Shown: positions 34,187-46,939, counted from the first letter of the stretch. The stretch: DNA of 64,000 nt from Balamuthia mandrillaris (GCA_031835245.1 JAVKOQ010000265.1:1-64000); one strand, 5' to 3'. Program-made: numbers and translations. The notes: generated by a model from the letters alone, not told the origin.

Positions 34187-36629
34187 TTATAGACCCTCTT
34201 CCTCAGCGGCCTCGCTCAAGGTGACGCTCATGGTCATGTGGTCCTGCTTGGATCCTTTGCCTTTCTTGGTGTTCTTGGTTCGGGAGGTGGAATGCTCGCT
34301 GGTGATGGCACTCTTGAAGTTGCCTCTGGCCACATTGCTGAAGAACCTCCACCAGAAATGGAGGATGCCTTGGCTCAAGCAAAAGTTGAGGAAGAGCAGC
34401 AGGCCCAAGGAGGAGTACGCGAAGCTCTTCAGCATGGCCAGGGAGTAATTGTGCACCGATTCGGTGAGCTCGCAGTAGGGTGCTGTCTCCGAGTTGAGGG
34501 CGCAGCGGAAGTAGTCGCCGTAGCCCTCTTCGATGTCCTCTTTGTCCGTCTCCACGCGGAGAGTGTAGGCAAAGATGAAGATGTACAGGCACAAGAATAT
34601 CCTATTTGGAGTGACACAGATTCAGTGACTTTGGCTACGAAAGAGCGAAGGGAGGGTTAGAAAAGAGTACGTGATGAAGACAATGATGCGAATGTAAGTG
34701 GCAGCTGTTTTCTTAAACTCCTTCATTCCATGGATGAAAGACAAGAGGCGAACCAAGGAGGCCACGAAGCAAACCAGGCCCACCAACAGAATGATGCCCA
34801 CGGGAAGAGCCCAGAAGACAATCAACCACACTCCATCATCCATGCTTCCCACATTGCAACTGTTGTCCATTTAGATCAGCATCAAGAAATAACGAGAGGG
34901 CATCATAGAAAGAAACGCAAGAAGTAAAGAAGAAGGAAAGGTGACGTACAAGAAGGCACCAGGGGCGAAGACGATCTTGCCAGCCGCGGCAGGCACCAAC
35001 ATCACCAATGCTGGCACCCCCCATCCACACAGATGTAACACCACCTGTACGCCAACTCGCCATCCCAAGTTTTTGTCCGGCAACTTCTTTCCAAAGAAGA
35101 CCTTTTATAATTGGTTTGCATGACGCTTTGGAGTTAAAATACAGAAATATACAAAGAAGCAGAGAGGCACCGAAAGAAAGAGAGCACAGAATGTAGACAA
35201 AGGAGGCTGAAAAGAGAAATACGAACGGAGAGGAACATGTTGAGGGAAACAATGCCCCACCACATGGTGCTTGACAACAACCCTGTTTGCAACAACCACC
35301 CTTGGAAGGTGCACAAGCTCGATTCCACGGAAAGGCCCTCAATGTCGAAATAAACACGCAAACCAGCAGCGGCTTCCACATGAGGACGAAGGTAGGCACC
35401 ATCCAAGCCACACCACAGATTCTCATAGCCAGAGAAGGTGGGGATGATCATGCCCACGGAGGCAAAGTGGGCGGCCAAGCCGCACATCATGATGAGGTTG
35501 GAAGGGAATTTCCTCAGCGTGGGGTGCAATGCGTAGGACAGGATCAACACCAGACTGCCCGCCTTTGAGAGCGACTTATTTGTTAGTCCAACAAACTAAC
35601 ACCACTTACGGTGATACTGAAGAAGAGAAGAAGGGGGAACGAACCCAGGAAAACCAACCAAGGACCAACTGCATGACTTTCGCCGAATCATATTGCGATT
35701 CCGTGTACGACGGCAAGGGACACTCGTAACTGCATTGATTGTTTCCCGAGTTCACCAGTGGTTCGTCACAGTAGATTGTTGTTCTTTGAGCGTCCAGGGA
35801 GTTGCATTGGCCTGTGAATGTTTGGTCTGGATACTCGGATGTCGTTACGTTGAACTTCTCAGTCTGCCAAAAGGGAGCTCCGTTCTCTAACTCTTCGCAG
35901 GTCAAGGGAGTGGTGTAGTTTTGTGGAAACCACAGAGCCGAGCCAAAGGGGTATCCTCGACTCTCGGAGTTGTTCTTGCAAGTTAATGCTGCGGATGTGA
36001 AAAAAACAAAAAAACGGGTGAGAGAGTGTTGAAGAAGAAAGAGGAAAGAAAACAAACTGTAATCATCACAGAGGGAGCGGCATGGCTGCATTGGCTCTGG
36101 TATCACTGTCTCGTCTGTGAAGAAGAACCACAAGTTAGAAAGAGAGAGGAAAAAGAGAAGTGATGGAAAGAAGAAAGCAGCAAAGGCAAACTTGAGTCAG
36201 CGGTGGGAACCACGAGACACGGGCGAAAGTAGGTGAGGCACAACATGCGAATAAAATACAAGTTACACCTTCCATCAATGCTGGTGTCGTTATCATGAAT
36301 GAGTCCGATGCCGCTGATAACATACCCTGCTAGTTCTGCAAATTCGGGCAGCGTATGTCCCTCCGGAATGTATATGAAGGTGTCGTCTGTTATTTTGTTT
36401 TTGTTTTGTTTGTGTTATTTTGTTTTTTCGTTTTGTTAGCTCACAGGAAAAGACAAGAATAAGAAGAAAAAAGAAAAAACGAACCATTCCATTGAGGGAA
36501 TTGGTCACATATTTTAGGTTCCCCTTTCCATGGCACGCAAGTGCCCGGCTGACCTTTCACATGCGCGACGGTGATGGCCAAAACTACCAACGCGAAGACA
36601 AACTTAAAATGGGAGCCCAGAGACGTCAT
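34187..36629 (-). CDS. Frizzled-like receptor, copy D
   Basis: Eight exons: 36629-36485, 36386-36192, 36114-36058, 35988-35645, 35562-35227, 35101-34950, 34859-34671, 34601-34187; phases agree, 610 aa, intact. Signal peptide ends VAHVKG. The CRD has GRCNLYFIRMLCLTYFRPC. The TM part is YENLWCGLDGAYLRPHVE, CTFQGWLLQTGLLSSTMWW and CGWGVPALVMLVPAAAGK. The tail NTKKGKGSKQDHMTMS ends EEEGL, as in copies C and E. Exons 3-5 and intron 3 are nearly identical to copy B. It is head to head with copy E across 36630-37500. Confidence 0.9.
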
Positions 36630-37500
36630 ATCTACCTAAACAAAATCCAACGGGAAGCTACCCGGAGTTTGTTTGTATATTCCAAAGTCAAAACAAAACG
36701 CAGGACTAGTGTAAAGCCTTCAAAACAAGAAGCAAAAAAAACAGAAATAAAACAAAAACCAGAAAACAGATACCACACAATTACGTTTACTGGCAACGTT
36801 TCATTCGGGGTTAGCTGCTCCTGGTTCCCAACATTTTTAAGGTGTACAGTGGCTATGTATGCAATGAGGATTGATGGTTAATTAATAAAAGATGAGAGCA
36901 GGACTTCCATTGACGATTTCCATACCTCATTTGGAACCGCAAAAGGTTAATTAGTTTTGCCGTTTGGAATGGCCGTTTTTCTCCTGGTTTGCTGGGCGTA
37001 TCCAGTGTTGGCCCGTTCTTGTTTTTGTTGTGTTGTGTTTGTTTTTTTGTTGTAACGATGTCGCTCCTTTGTTTTAACGGGGGACCAAAGATAACCCTGT
37101 GTCCGTAGAAACCGGAAGGAAAGAAAGCGGATAATAAATAAATAATAAATATGCTTTTCATCATTCTGATATGGAGAAATCGTGTTTCATTTGTCTAAAT
37201 GTTCGGGGAGGACCCAGGTCGTCACACAATAAAACTGTCCAGTTGTGGCATGAAACACACTTGGCCGGAAACGGATTGACTGTTTTTTAAAAAAAAAACG
37301 GAGACTATCCGGCAGCACAGCCAACCCGTTATCCTCGAGGTATTAACCGTTACCTCCTATCAAAATGTAATATAGTTCATTTAGTCTTTTCAACATTTGT
37401 CTCCGCTCGATTGCCTGAAAATCCCCTTCCAACAATGACTTGCTTCTTTCGTTTCTGTGCCTTCGCACAACAACTACCTAGAAGCTCCTAGCTCTCTTCG
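36630..37500. other. Head-to-head intergenic region at the centre of the frizzled array
   Basis: An 871-bp gap between two divergent start codons; no gene is seen. It must hold the promoters of copies D and E and marks the inversion point of the array. A-rich on the left (36660-36775), mixed on the right. Confidence 0.6.
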
Positions 37501-39982
37501 ATGCATTACTCTGGCCGTCAGTTAACGTTGTATTTTGCGGTTGTTGCGGTTTTCGCCGCATGTTCTATTGCGCCTGTTGACGGGCAGCCAGGTACCTGCG
37601 AGCCCTGGCGAGGAGAACCTAAAGTCTGTAACCAGTTCCCACAATGGACAGGTTGGTTTTTTTTAAGCGGTCTTCCTTCTCGTTTGCACAGCTTGTAACC
37701 TAGTTACCATTCAGCGGAGACCTATGTGTATGTGCCCGTAACAACGACTCTGGACGCGCTAAGTAACCAAGCAGAGCATATCGTGAGCGGCATTGGGTTG
37801 ATCCATAACAATGACACCAGCATCGACGGCATTTGTAACTTGTACTTTTTGCGAATGTTGTGCCTCACCTACTTCCGTCCTTGCCTTAGCGTCCCTTTTG
37901 CCGACTCCAGTACGCTATTGCTGTTTCTTTTGTTTTTGTTGTCTTTTCTGTTACTTTTTCTTTCCTTCTTTTTCTTCAGTTCTTTTCTTTTCTTTCTTGT
38001 TTTTCTTTTCTTTTTTATTATTTTTTTGCTCTTCTTCGTCACCTTTTTGTACCTTTTTTTTGAATGGCTGGTCTTCGTGCAGACGAGACAGTAATGATAC
38101 CCGAACCAATGCAACCATGCCTCTCTATATGTGAAGATTACAGTACGTTGCTCATCAGGAGTAGTCCCTTTTTGCTTTTGCCCAAACCATCGTTCTTATC
38201 TCTGTTTGGACGTTGATGCCAGCATTGACGTGCAGGAACAACTCGGAAAGTCGAGGCTACCCCTTCGGCTCTGCTCTCTACTTCCCCGAGAACTTCACCA
38301 CCCCCTTGAGTTGCCAAGAGATGGAGAATGGAGCACCCTTCTGGCAGACGGAGCTGTTCAACGTGTCCACTGCCGCGTTTCCCGACCAAACCTGGACCGT
38401 ACAGTGCAACAACCTCAACGACTCCAGAACTTCTCTTTACTGTGATGAGCCGCTTGCGACTTCGGGCAATAACCAGTGCAGTTACAAGTGTCCCTTGCCC
38501 TCCTACACGGAATCACAATATGACTCGGCAGAAGTCATGCAGCTGGTCCTTGGTTGGTTCTCATGGGTTTGTCTTCCCTGTATTCATTGGTCAGTTATGC
38601 GATGAGCTCTCATCTCGCTATGATTTCTTTTGTTGATACAATGCATGCAGGCGGGCAGCCTGGTGTTAATCCTGTCCTACGCATTGCACCCCACGCTGAG
38701 GAAATTCCCCTCCAACCTCATCATGATGTGCGGCTTGGCCGCCCACTTCGCCTCCATCGCCATGATCATCCCCACCTTCTCTGGCTATGAGAACCTGTGG
38801 TGTGGCTTGGATGGGGCTTACCTTCGTCCCCATGTGGAAGCCGATGCTGGTTTGCATGTTTATTTCGACATCGAGGGTCTTTCCGTGGAGTCAGGCTTGT
38901 GCACCTTTCAAGGGTGGTTGTTGCAGAGCGGATTCTTGTCAAGCACCATGTGGTGGGGCATTGTCTCCCTCAACATGTTTCTCTCCGTTCGTATTCTCTT
39001 TCTCTTATCTTGCTACTCTTCTCTCTCTATTCACTCTTGTTCTCTATTCCTCTCTTCCTTATGCTTCATGGACGCACAACAACAGGTTTTCTTCGGAAAG
39101 AAGTTACCAGAAGACAACCTATGGTGGAGGGTGGGAGTGCAAGGGGCGCTGCACTTCTGTGGGTGGGGAGTACCTGCCTTGCTGATGTTGGTGCCTGCCG
39201 CGGCAGGCAAGATCGTCTTCGCTCCTGGTGCCTTCTTGTACGTTACTTATAAGCTGCTCCCTTCCTTCCGTCATCTTGTTGAAGCTCACCCGTTCTATCT
39301 TCGATGACAACAGTTGCAGCGTTGGTAGTATGGATGATGGCGTGTGGCTGGTGGTCTTCTGGGCTCTCCCTGTAGGCATCACCCTGTTGGTAGGCGTAGT
39401 CTGCTTCGTGGCCTCTTTGGTTCGCCTCCTCTCTTTCATCCATGGAATGAGGGAGTTCAAGAAAACTGCAATAACCTACCTTCGCATCATCTTGTTCATA
39501 AGGCACTTCCTTCTCTTTCTCCTTCACTTTCTTTGTCCAGGACATCTTTCTAACCATACCGTTTCAGCATATTCTTGTGCCTGTACATCTTCATCTTCGC
39601 ATACACGCTTCGCGTGGAGACAGACAAAGAGGACATCGAAGAGGGCTACGGCGACCACTTCCGCTGCCTCCTCAACTCCCAGACAGCACCCTACTGCGAG
39701 CTCAGCGAGTCGGTGCACAACTTCTCCCTGGCCATGCTGAAGAGCTTCGCGTACTCCTCCTTGGGTCTGCTGCTCTTCCTCAACTTTTGCTTGAGCCAAG
39801 GCATCCTCCGTTTCTGGTGGAGGTTCTTCAGCAATGTGGCCAGGGGCAACTTCAAGAGTGCCATCACCAGCGAGCGTTCCACCTCCCGAACCAAGAACAC
39901 CAAGAAAGGCAAGGGTTCCAAGCAGGACCACATGACCATGAGCGTCACCTTGAGCGAGGCTGCTGAGGAGGAGGGATTGTAA
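37501..39982 (+). CDS. Frizzled-like receptor, copy E
   Basis: Eight exons: 37501-37651, 37715-37909, 38083-38142, 38223-38566, 38651-38986, 39086-39237, 39314-39502, 39568-39982; phases agree, 613 aa. Signal peptide ends IAPVDG. The CRD has GICNLYFLRMLCLTYFRPC and PMQPCLSICEDY. The TM part is YENLWCGLDGAYLRPHVE, CTFQGWLLQSGFLSSTMWW and CGWGVPALLMLVPAAAGK. The tail equals those of C and D (KGKGSKQDHMTMS, ending EEEGL). Intron 7 appears to use a GC donor (ATAAG followed by GCACTTCC) with a normal CAG acceptor; all sibling copies have GT there. Exon 4 and the preceding intron are nearly identical to copy F. Confidence 0.9.
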
Positions 39983-40073
39983 GAACATAAGAGGGCTATC
40001 CTGTTTCTTGCGGTTTTGTTTTGTTCCTCTGCTTTGTAATGTTTTTGTTTCTCCGTTACTTCGTTTTCTGTAG

Positions 40074-40116
<43 letters not shown>

Positions 40117-41222
40117 CGTTCTTCTAAACAACGTTGTTGTGCTTCGCTATGGTTTCACCCCACTTTCCTTCGACAACATAACGAACAAAGAAACCTGCAT
40201 GATGCTCTGCCAAGGAAGGGAACCGATGCTGACAGAGAGGGAGAGAGAAAGCAACGAAGCAGAGGGCTGTGACGAAGCGGAGTGATGGCGTGCCAAAAAG
40301 CAAACCGACGGGCACAACCCGTCGGTCGTCCCACGAGCGAAGCGGAGAGGGGGTGTTTGACAGATTGTGGTCTACACCAACAACGCAGCAACAACCGACC
40401 GCGTACGCGCCAAGACGTAGGTCCTTGGCTTCGTTCAGGCTTTATTTTTGTTTTTTTTTTAAAAAAAAATAAAGTGTATCTCTTATGGTGGTACCATTGA
40501 GATCCTTAGCAACCCACCACTGCAAAAAAAAAAGAACGATGGAGCAACACCCCGATCGACTACGTTTCGTCTGTTGCCCACCACCTCCTTGGCAACATTC
40601 CCATTGGTTCGGTACGGAGGCGTAGGGTAAAGTTGCAGTGTAGGATGAATTCATTATTAACGGCTATCCGGCAAGTTCCTCGTTTGTTTGTATCTGCCCA
40701 GTTTATGTCATTCAGCTGTTCGGTCAACAACCGTTTGCACACGCGTTTCCTTTTCGTTCGTCTTGGCTTGTTGTATATTTCCTCCATTGAGCCTGCGTGC
40801 GTGCGTGCGTGCTTGTCTGTTTGAGTTTTTTTAAAAAAAACAACATTGAGAGTCACCCCTTTGCAACATCCATCCGTTCGCCCACCCTAGAGCGGCTCAC
40901 AACAACAACATTCACACATAACAAAAACAAGTTGATTGGCGCTCGTGCCTCGGGTCAACAAAGAGTGATGCTTTGGTTTGCGGGTTGTAGATGAACGAAT
41001 TAATTAACTTTATGGAGCGAGTCAACCGCGTGAACTTTTTTTTCAACGAAAGTCTCATCTCCGTACGCTAGCCCCGAGAGCTTTGCTTTTTGGTGTTGGG
41101 GATGGGTTGCATCGCTTTCTTATTTTTGTTGTTGTGTTATTTTCTTTCAGCTTTTGTTGAAACACATACACATTGAACATAGTTATCAGGTTCCTGGTTT
41201 GAAACGTTCGGTTGTTGGAGGG
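39983..41222. other. Intergenic between frizzled copies E and F
   Basis: A 1.24-kb gap without a convincing gene. It holds a (GA)n run at 40080-40112, an A/T palindromic run near 40450-40472, and a cgtg-repeat near 40796-40812. Confidence 0.6.
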
Positions 41223-43625
41223 ATGCACCACAAAAGACAAATGCCATCCGCCACCCCTGCCTCTCTTTTCTTGGCACTGTCCATCGTCACATTTTGCCTG
41301 GTTTGCGTGGGCTCCGTGCAGGGCCAGCCTGGCACATGCGTGCCGTGGACCGGAGAACCCCAGGCTTGCAACCAATTCCCTCAATGGAATGGTTGAGTTT
41401 GCTCTCTCTTTTTTTTGATAACATTTCTTTAAGGTTTCTCTCATTACCCCTCTTTTTTACAAAAACAATAACAACTTGCAGACGAAACGTACGTTTACAT
41501 CCCGGAGACGACGACCCTGGACGCCTTGAGTAACACGGCGCAGCACATCATTCTTGGCATTGGGTTGATCCATGAGAACGATACCAGCATTGACGGCATT
41601 TGTAACTTGTATTTTATTCGAATGTTGTGTCTCACCTACTTCCGTCCTTGCCTCACCGTTCCCACCGAAGATGCGCGTACGTTTCCTTTACATTCTTGTT
41701 CTTCTCCTCCTGTTCCTCACTTTCATCCTGCTTCTGCTTCTTGGACTCTGATCCATTTCAGTCGAGCCAGATGAGACAATAATGATACCAGAGCCAATGC
41801 AACCATGCCGTGATGTCTGCGAAGATTACAGTACGTTGCTCATTTTTTGCTTTTGCCCAAACCATCGTTCTGACCTCTGTTTGGACGTTGATGCCAGCAT
41901 TGACGTGCAGGAACAACTCGGAAAGTCGAGGCTACCCCTTCGGCTCTGCTCTCTACTTCCCCGAGAACTTCACCACCCCCTTGAGTTGCCAAGAGATGGA
42001 GAATGGAGCTCCCTTCTGGCAGACGGAGCTGTTCAACGTGTCCACTGCCGCGTTTCCCGACCAAACTTGGACCGTCCAATGCAACTCCCTCAGAAACTCC
42101 ACTAAGACTGTTCTTTACTGTGATGAGCCGCTGGCATCCACTGGTAATAATCAATGCAGTTATAATTGTCCCTTGCCATCCTATTCCGAATCACAGTATG
42201 ATGCCGCCAAAGTCATGCAGCTGGTCCTTGGTTGGTTTTCTTGGGTTTGTCTTCCAAAATGTCTTTCTTGTTCTTTATCTCAACCTCTCCATCTGTTCTT
42301 GTTATATTGCAACAACTCCTTTTAACTTTGAATGATGCAGGCTGGAAGTTTGGTGCTGATTCTCTCATATGCGTTGCATCCCACACTGAGAAAGTTCCCT
42401 TCCAACCTCATCATGATGTGTGCCTTGGCCGCCCACTTTGCCTCCATCGCCATGATCCTTCCCACTGTTGCTGGCTATGAGAACGTGTGGTGCGGCGTGG
42501 ATGGGGCTTTCCTTCGTCCCCACGTGGAGGCACAGGGTGGTTTGCGCATGTACTGTGGAATCGAGCTTGTGCACATTTCAAGGGTGGTTGTTGCAGAGCG
42601 GCTTCTTGTCAAGCACCATGTGGTGGGGCATTGTCTCCCTCAACATGTTCCTTTCCGTTTGTATTTCTCCCATGCATATGATCCGGTATCAAAGTTAACC
42701 ACGTGCCCCAAATCAACAGGTCTTCTTCGGAGCAAAACTGCCAGAAGACAATCCCTGCATGCGAATTGGAGTACAAGTAGTGCTGCATCTGTGTGGGTGG
42801 GGTATTCCAGCATTACTCATGTTGGTGCCTGCCGCGGCAGGCAAGATCGTCTTCGCTCCTGGTGCCTTCTTGTACGTCAATATTTACTCTTCTCATTTTC
42901 CTTGATCTAACCTTTTGAACGTCACAGTTGCAGCGTTGGGAGCATGGATGATGGAGTATGGCTTGTGGTCTTCTGGGCTCTTCCTGTCGGGATCATCTTG
43001 CTGGTGGGAGTTGTCTGCTTCGTTGCTTCGTTGATTCGCCTTGTGTCCTTCATCCACGGAATGAGGGAGTACAAGAAGACCATGATCGCGTATGTTCGCA
43101 TCATCGTATTCATCAGGTACCCTTTCTTTGGTTTTTTGCTTTTAAAGTTGTTGTTACGATTAACATGTGATAAACAAACACAGCATATTCTTGTGCCTGT
43201 ACATCTTCATCTTTGCCTACACGCTTCGCGTGGAGACGGACAAAGAGGACATCGAAGAGGGCTACGGCGCTTACTTCCGCTGCCTCCTCAACTCCCAGAC
43301 TGGTCCTTACTGCGAGCTCAGCGAGTCGGTGCACAATTACTCCCTGGCCATGCTGAAGAGCTTCGCGTACTCCTCCTTGGGGCTGCTGCTCTTCCTCAAC
43401 TTTTGCCTGAGCCAAGGCATCATGAACTACTGGGCCAGGTTCTTCAGCAATGTGGCCAAGGGCAACTTCAAGAGTGCCTTCACCAGCGAGCGCACAACCT
43501 CCCGAACTCGCCCTTCTACACCAAAGAAAGGCAAAGGCTCCAAGAGCGACCACATGACCATGAGCGTCACCATGACGGCAGAAACTGGGGCTGCAGACGG
43601 TGATGAGGATGATGAGGAACTCTAA
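41223..43625 (+). pseudogene. Frizzled-like receptor, copy F, disrupted by a 20-nt deletion
   Basis: The exon set matches the siblings: 41223-41391, 41482-41676, 41762-41830, 41898-42244, 42341-42656, 42720-42871, 42928-43116, 43184-43625. Signal peptide, CRD (GICNLYFIRMLCLTYFRPC) and linker are intact. In exon 5, just after GGLRMY, 20 nt are missing relative to copies E and G, where the text runs YFDIEDLSVES. This shifts the frame into ELVHISRVVVAERLL, so the third and later TM segments are lost in any direct translation. The sequence after the lesion (SSLCTFQGWLLQSG and onward) is otherwise clean to the tail end, so the break is recent or is an assembly error. Exon 3 has an in-frame LEPD insertion. 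Start could also be Met at 41241. Confidence 0.8.
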
Positions 43626-44105
43626 AACAATTTGTTTCTTTGCGTTTCATTTACAGTACTAATAATCATCATTTTGTTGTTACTTTGCTCTCACCCATCG
43701 CCTGTGAATACGTTTGGAGGGAAGATAAGTAGTGCCAGCCAGCTCAACATTGGCAAGCTATTTTTGAGCATCCATTCGCTTCCGAGAATGACCATCACAT
43801 GATAGGGACGGTGGAAATGCGGGACCCGGCTCGATGGAATGATTAATACGTCTTTCGGACCCGAAGTTCTTTTTAAGAGTCTGAGCGGTCCTCGAGGTGC
43901 AGAACACCCAACCAGTAACCAGCCGCTCCAAGTTAAAAAACTTCTTAAATAGTAAGTCAGGAGGTTCGTTTCAATAAAGCCCTTTGCCCGAATAACATAT
44001 TGTCATGGGCTGGATTTTTTTCACTCGCTCTTTGTTTTTTCTTTCAACACCTAAGCACAGTCCACAAAAGCTGGAAAGATACCTCTGACACCATCCAAAC
44101 AAACT
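43626..44105. other. Intergenic between frizzled copies F and G
   Basis: No gene is seen. Should hold the copy F 3' flank and the copy G promoter. Confidence 0.5.
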
Positions 44106-46461
44106 ATGCCTTCTACATTAGCCTTCTTGGCGTTTGTCCTCGCCGCCGTCTTCTGTGTGGGTGACGTTTATGGGCAGTCTGGCACTTGCGTGCCCTGGAC
44201 AGGAGAATATAAAGTCTGTAACCAGTTCCCGCAATGGACAGGTTGGACTGTTTGTTTCATAGTCCCTTCTTTTTTGGAGTCTTACAAACGCTTGCAACAC
44301 AACATTTTTTTTAACAGAGGACACCTATGTTTATATTCCTGACACAACCACCTATGAGGAGTCCTCCACGATGGCAGTGCATATAATGACTAGTATAGGC
44401 CTCATTCACGATAACGACACCAGCATCGACGGCAGATGCAATTTATATTTTTTGAGGTTGATGTGCCTCACCTACTTCCGTCCTTGTATTGTAGTTCCCA
44501 TCGCTGACTCCAGTACGGGCATTCCCTCTCTCCTCCTTCGCTTCTCTTTCCACGATTTTTTTTCTGAAAGAGCTCGACGGTGCAGATGAGACAGTCCTTG
44601 TACCAGAACCAGTGCAGCCATGCCGTTCCATCTGTGAGGACTATTGTATGGCTTTCTCTTTTAAAAAAATACCCTGTCACGTGCATTCGATCTCACGAAT
44701 TTCCTTTTATTATACAGCATCGCTCTGCAGAAACAACTCGGAAAGTCGAGGATACCCCTTTGGTGCTGCCCTCTACTTTCCGCCGAACTACACCACCCCG
44801 TTGAGCTGCGAAGAAATGGAGAATGGAGCACCCTTCTGGCAGGAGGAGGAGTACAACGTTACGGCCCCTGCATTACCGGACCAAACCATTACTGCGCAAT
44901 GCAACTCCCTGAACAACTCCACCAAAACAGTAGTCTACTGCAGAGAGCCACTAGAGAACACTGGCAACAATCAGTGCAGCTACGAGTGTCCCTTGCCCTC
45001 CTACACGGAATCGCAATATGACTCGGCAAAGGTCATGCAGTTGGTCCTGGGCTGGTTTTCCTGGGTTCGTCCTTCGTCCTCCCCTTATTTCTTCCTCTTC
45101 CGCTTTGACTTGTTCTTCTCTTACAAAATAATGCTGCTCATAGGCGGGAAGTTTGGTGCTGATTCTCTCATATGCGTTGCATCCCACCCTGAGAAAGTTC
45201 CCTTCCAACCTCATCATGATGTGTGCCTTGGCCGCCCACTTTGCCTCCATCGCCATGATCCTTCCCACTGTTGCTGGCTATGAGAACGTGTGGTGCGGCG
45301 TGGATGGGGCTTACCTTCGTCCTCACGTGGAAGCACAGGCTGGTTTGCATGTCTACTTCGACATCGAGAACCTTTCCATGGAGTCCGGCTTGTGCACCTT
45401 CCAAGGGTGGTTGTTGCAGAGCGGGTTCCTGTCAAGCACCATGTGGTGGGGAATCGTCTCCCTCAACATGTTCCTCTCCGTTCGTATTCCTCTTCTTTCC
45501 TCTCGTCCGTCTTCCGTCCAACAAAATTACGTTCGATGAAAAACAGGTCTTCTTTAAGACAAAGCTACCGGAAGACAACGCAGGGGTGAGAATAGGAGTG
45601 CAGGCATTGCTGCATCTGTGTGGGTGGGGGTTGCCTGCCTTGCTGATGTTGGTGCCTGCCGCGGCAGGCAAGATCGTCTTCGCTCCTGGTGCCTTCTTGT
45701 ACGTTTGCTTTTGTTTGTCTTCTCTTTTTTGATCTTCTGGTTGACTGTTAATGCAGTTGCAATGTGGGAAGCATGGATGATGGAGTGTGGATGGTAGTCT
45801 TTTGGGCTCTTCCCGTGGGCATCATTCTGTTGGTTGGCCTGGTTTGCTTCGTGGCCTCCTTGGTTCGCCTCATGTCCTTCATCCACGGGGTGAAGGAGCA
45901 CAGAAAGACCATTATCGCATATGTTCGCATCATCGTGTTCATCAGGTACCCTTCTTCTCTCTTTTCTTTCTCCTCTCTGCTGGCAGTGCATGTCTGACCC
46001 CCTCCGGTTGTCATGCCAATAGCATATTCTTGTGTCTGTACATCTTCATCTTTGCCTACACGCTTCGCGTGGAGACGGACAAAGAGGACATCGAAGAGGG
46101 CTACGGCGACTACTTCCGCTGCCTCCTCAACTCCCAGACCGGCCCTTACTGCGAGCTCAGCGAGTCGGTGCACAACTTCTCCCTGGCCATGCTGCGAAGC
46201 TTCGGTTACTCCGCCTTGGGTCTGCTGCTCTTCCTCAACTTTTGCCTGAGCAAGGCCATCATCCGCTTCTGGCGGAGGTTCTTCATCAACGTGGCCAGGG
46301 GCAACCTCAAGAGCGCCATCACCAGCGAGCGCTCCACCTCGGTCACCCGCCCCACCACCAAGAAGAGCAAAGGCTCCAAGGAAGACCACATGACCATGAG
46401 TGTCACCATGACGGAAACCACCGCCGTCCTGGAGGACGAGGAGAACTCCTCCTCCAACTGA
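44106..46461 (+). CDS. Frizzled-like receptor, copy G
   Basis: Eight exons: 44106-44241, 44318-44512, 44586-44645, 44718-45064, 45144-45479, 45547-45698, 45757-45945, 46023-46461; phases agree, 617 aa, intact. Signal peptide ends VGDVYG; it has GQSGTC where the others have GQPGTC. The CRD has GRCNLYFLRLMCLTYFRPC and PVQPCRSICEDY. The TM part is YENVWCGVDGAYLRPHVE, CTFQGWLLQSGFLSSTMWW and CGWGLPALLMLVPAAAGK. The tail differs most from its siblings: TTKKSKGSKEDHMTMS, ending EDEENSSSN. It is the most divergent plus-strand copy. Confidence 0.9.
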
Positions 46462-46939
46462 AAGAAAAACTGTTTGCAATCGAATTATTTTAATTGTGTA
46501 CCGATTATTCTCGAATTATGGGCCAGTTTCCTTAATAAGTATTCTATTGGCAAAAATTTAAGAAAATTTTCAAAATCTGGGAAATATCCGGAAATATTCA
46601 CCATTATTTGCATTTTTTCGAGGTTTCGTTGAAATTTTCGCCAATCCTGAAAAAATCGGGAAAGAAAGTCAGCGAAAAAGAACAGAAAAATGAAGTGAAA
46701 AAAACAAACTTCCAGAGAGAAAAAACAAACCCAAAAACCAACCTTTTCCCCCCTTGTTTTCTTTTTCTTTCTTTTTCCAAAGAGAGAAAACACCACGACC
46801 AACAAAAAACCCAAAAAAAAAAACAAAACTCTACATGTTGTTTACCGTTGTTGTTGTTTTCAACCGCCACCCCACCAGTCTTCTTCTCTTTGCCAAGAAC
46901 CGAGTTCCATAACAAACAACACACACACACACACAAAAA
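46462..46939. other. Intergenic after the frizzled array
   Basis: No gene is seen. AT-rich DNA with scattered aaaat/gaaa motifs, then a (CA)n run at 46919-46934 directly before the next start codon. Confidence 0.5.

Noticed and set aside
24414-46461. Many 80-220 codon antisense frames across the frizzled array
   Set aside because: They recur at the same positions in every copy because the sense codons are conserved; none has splice or start context of its own.
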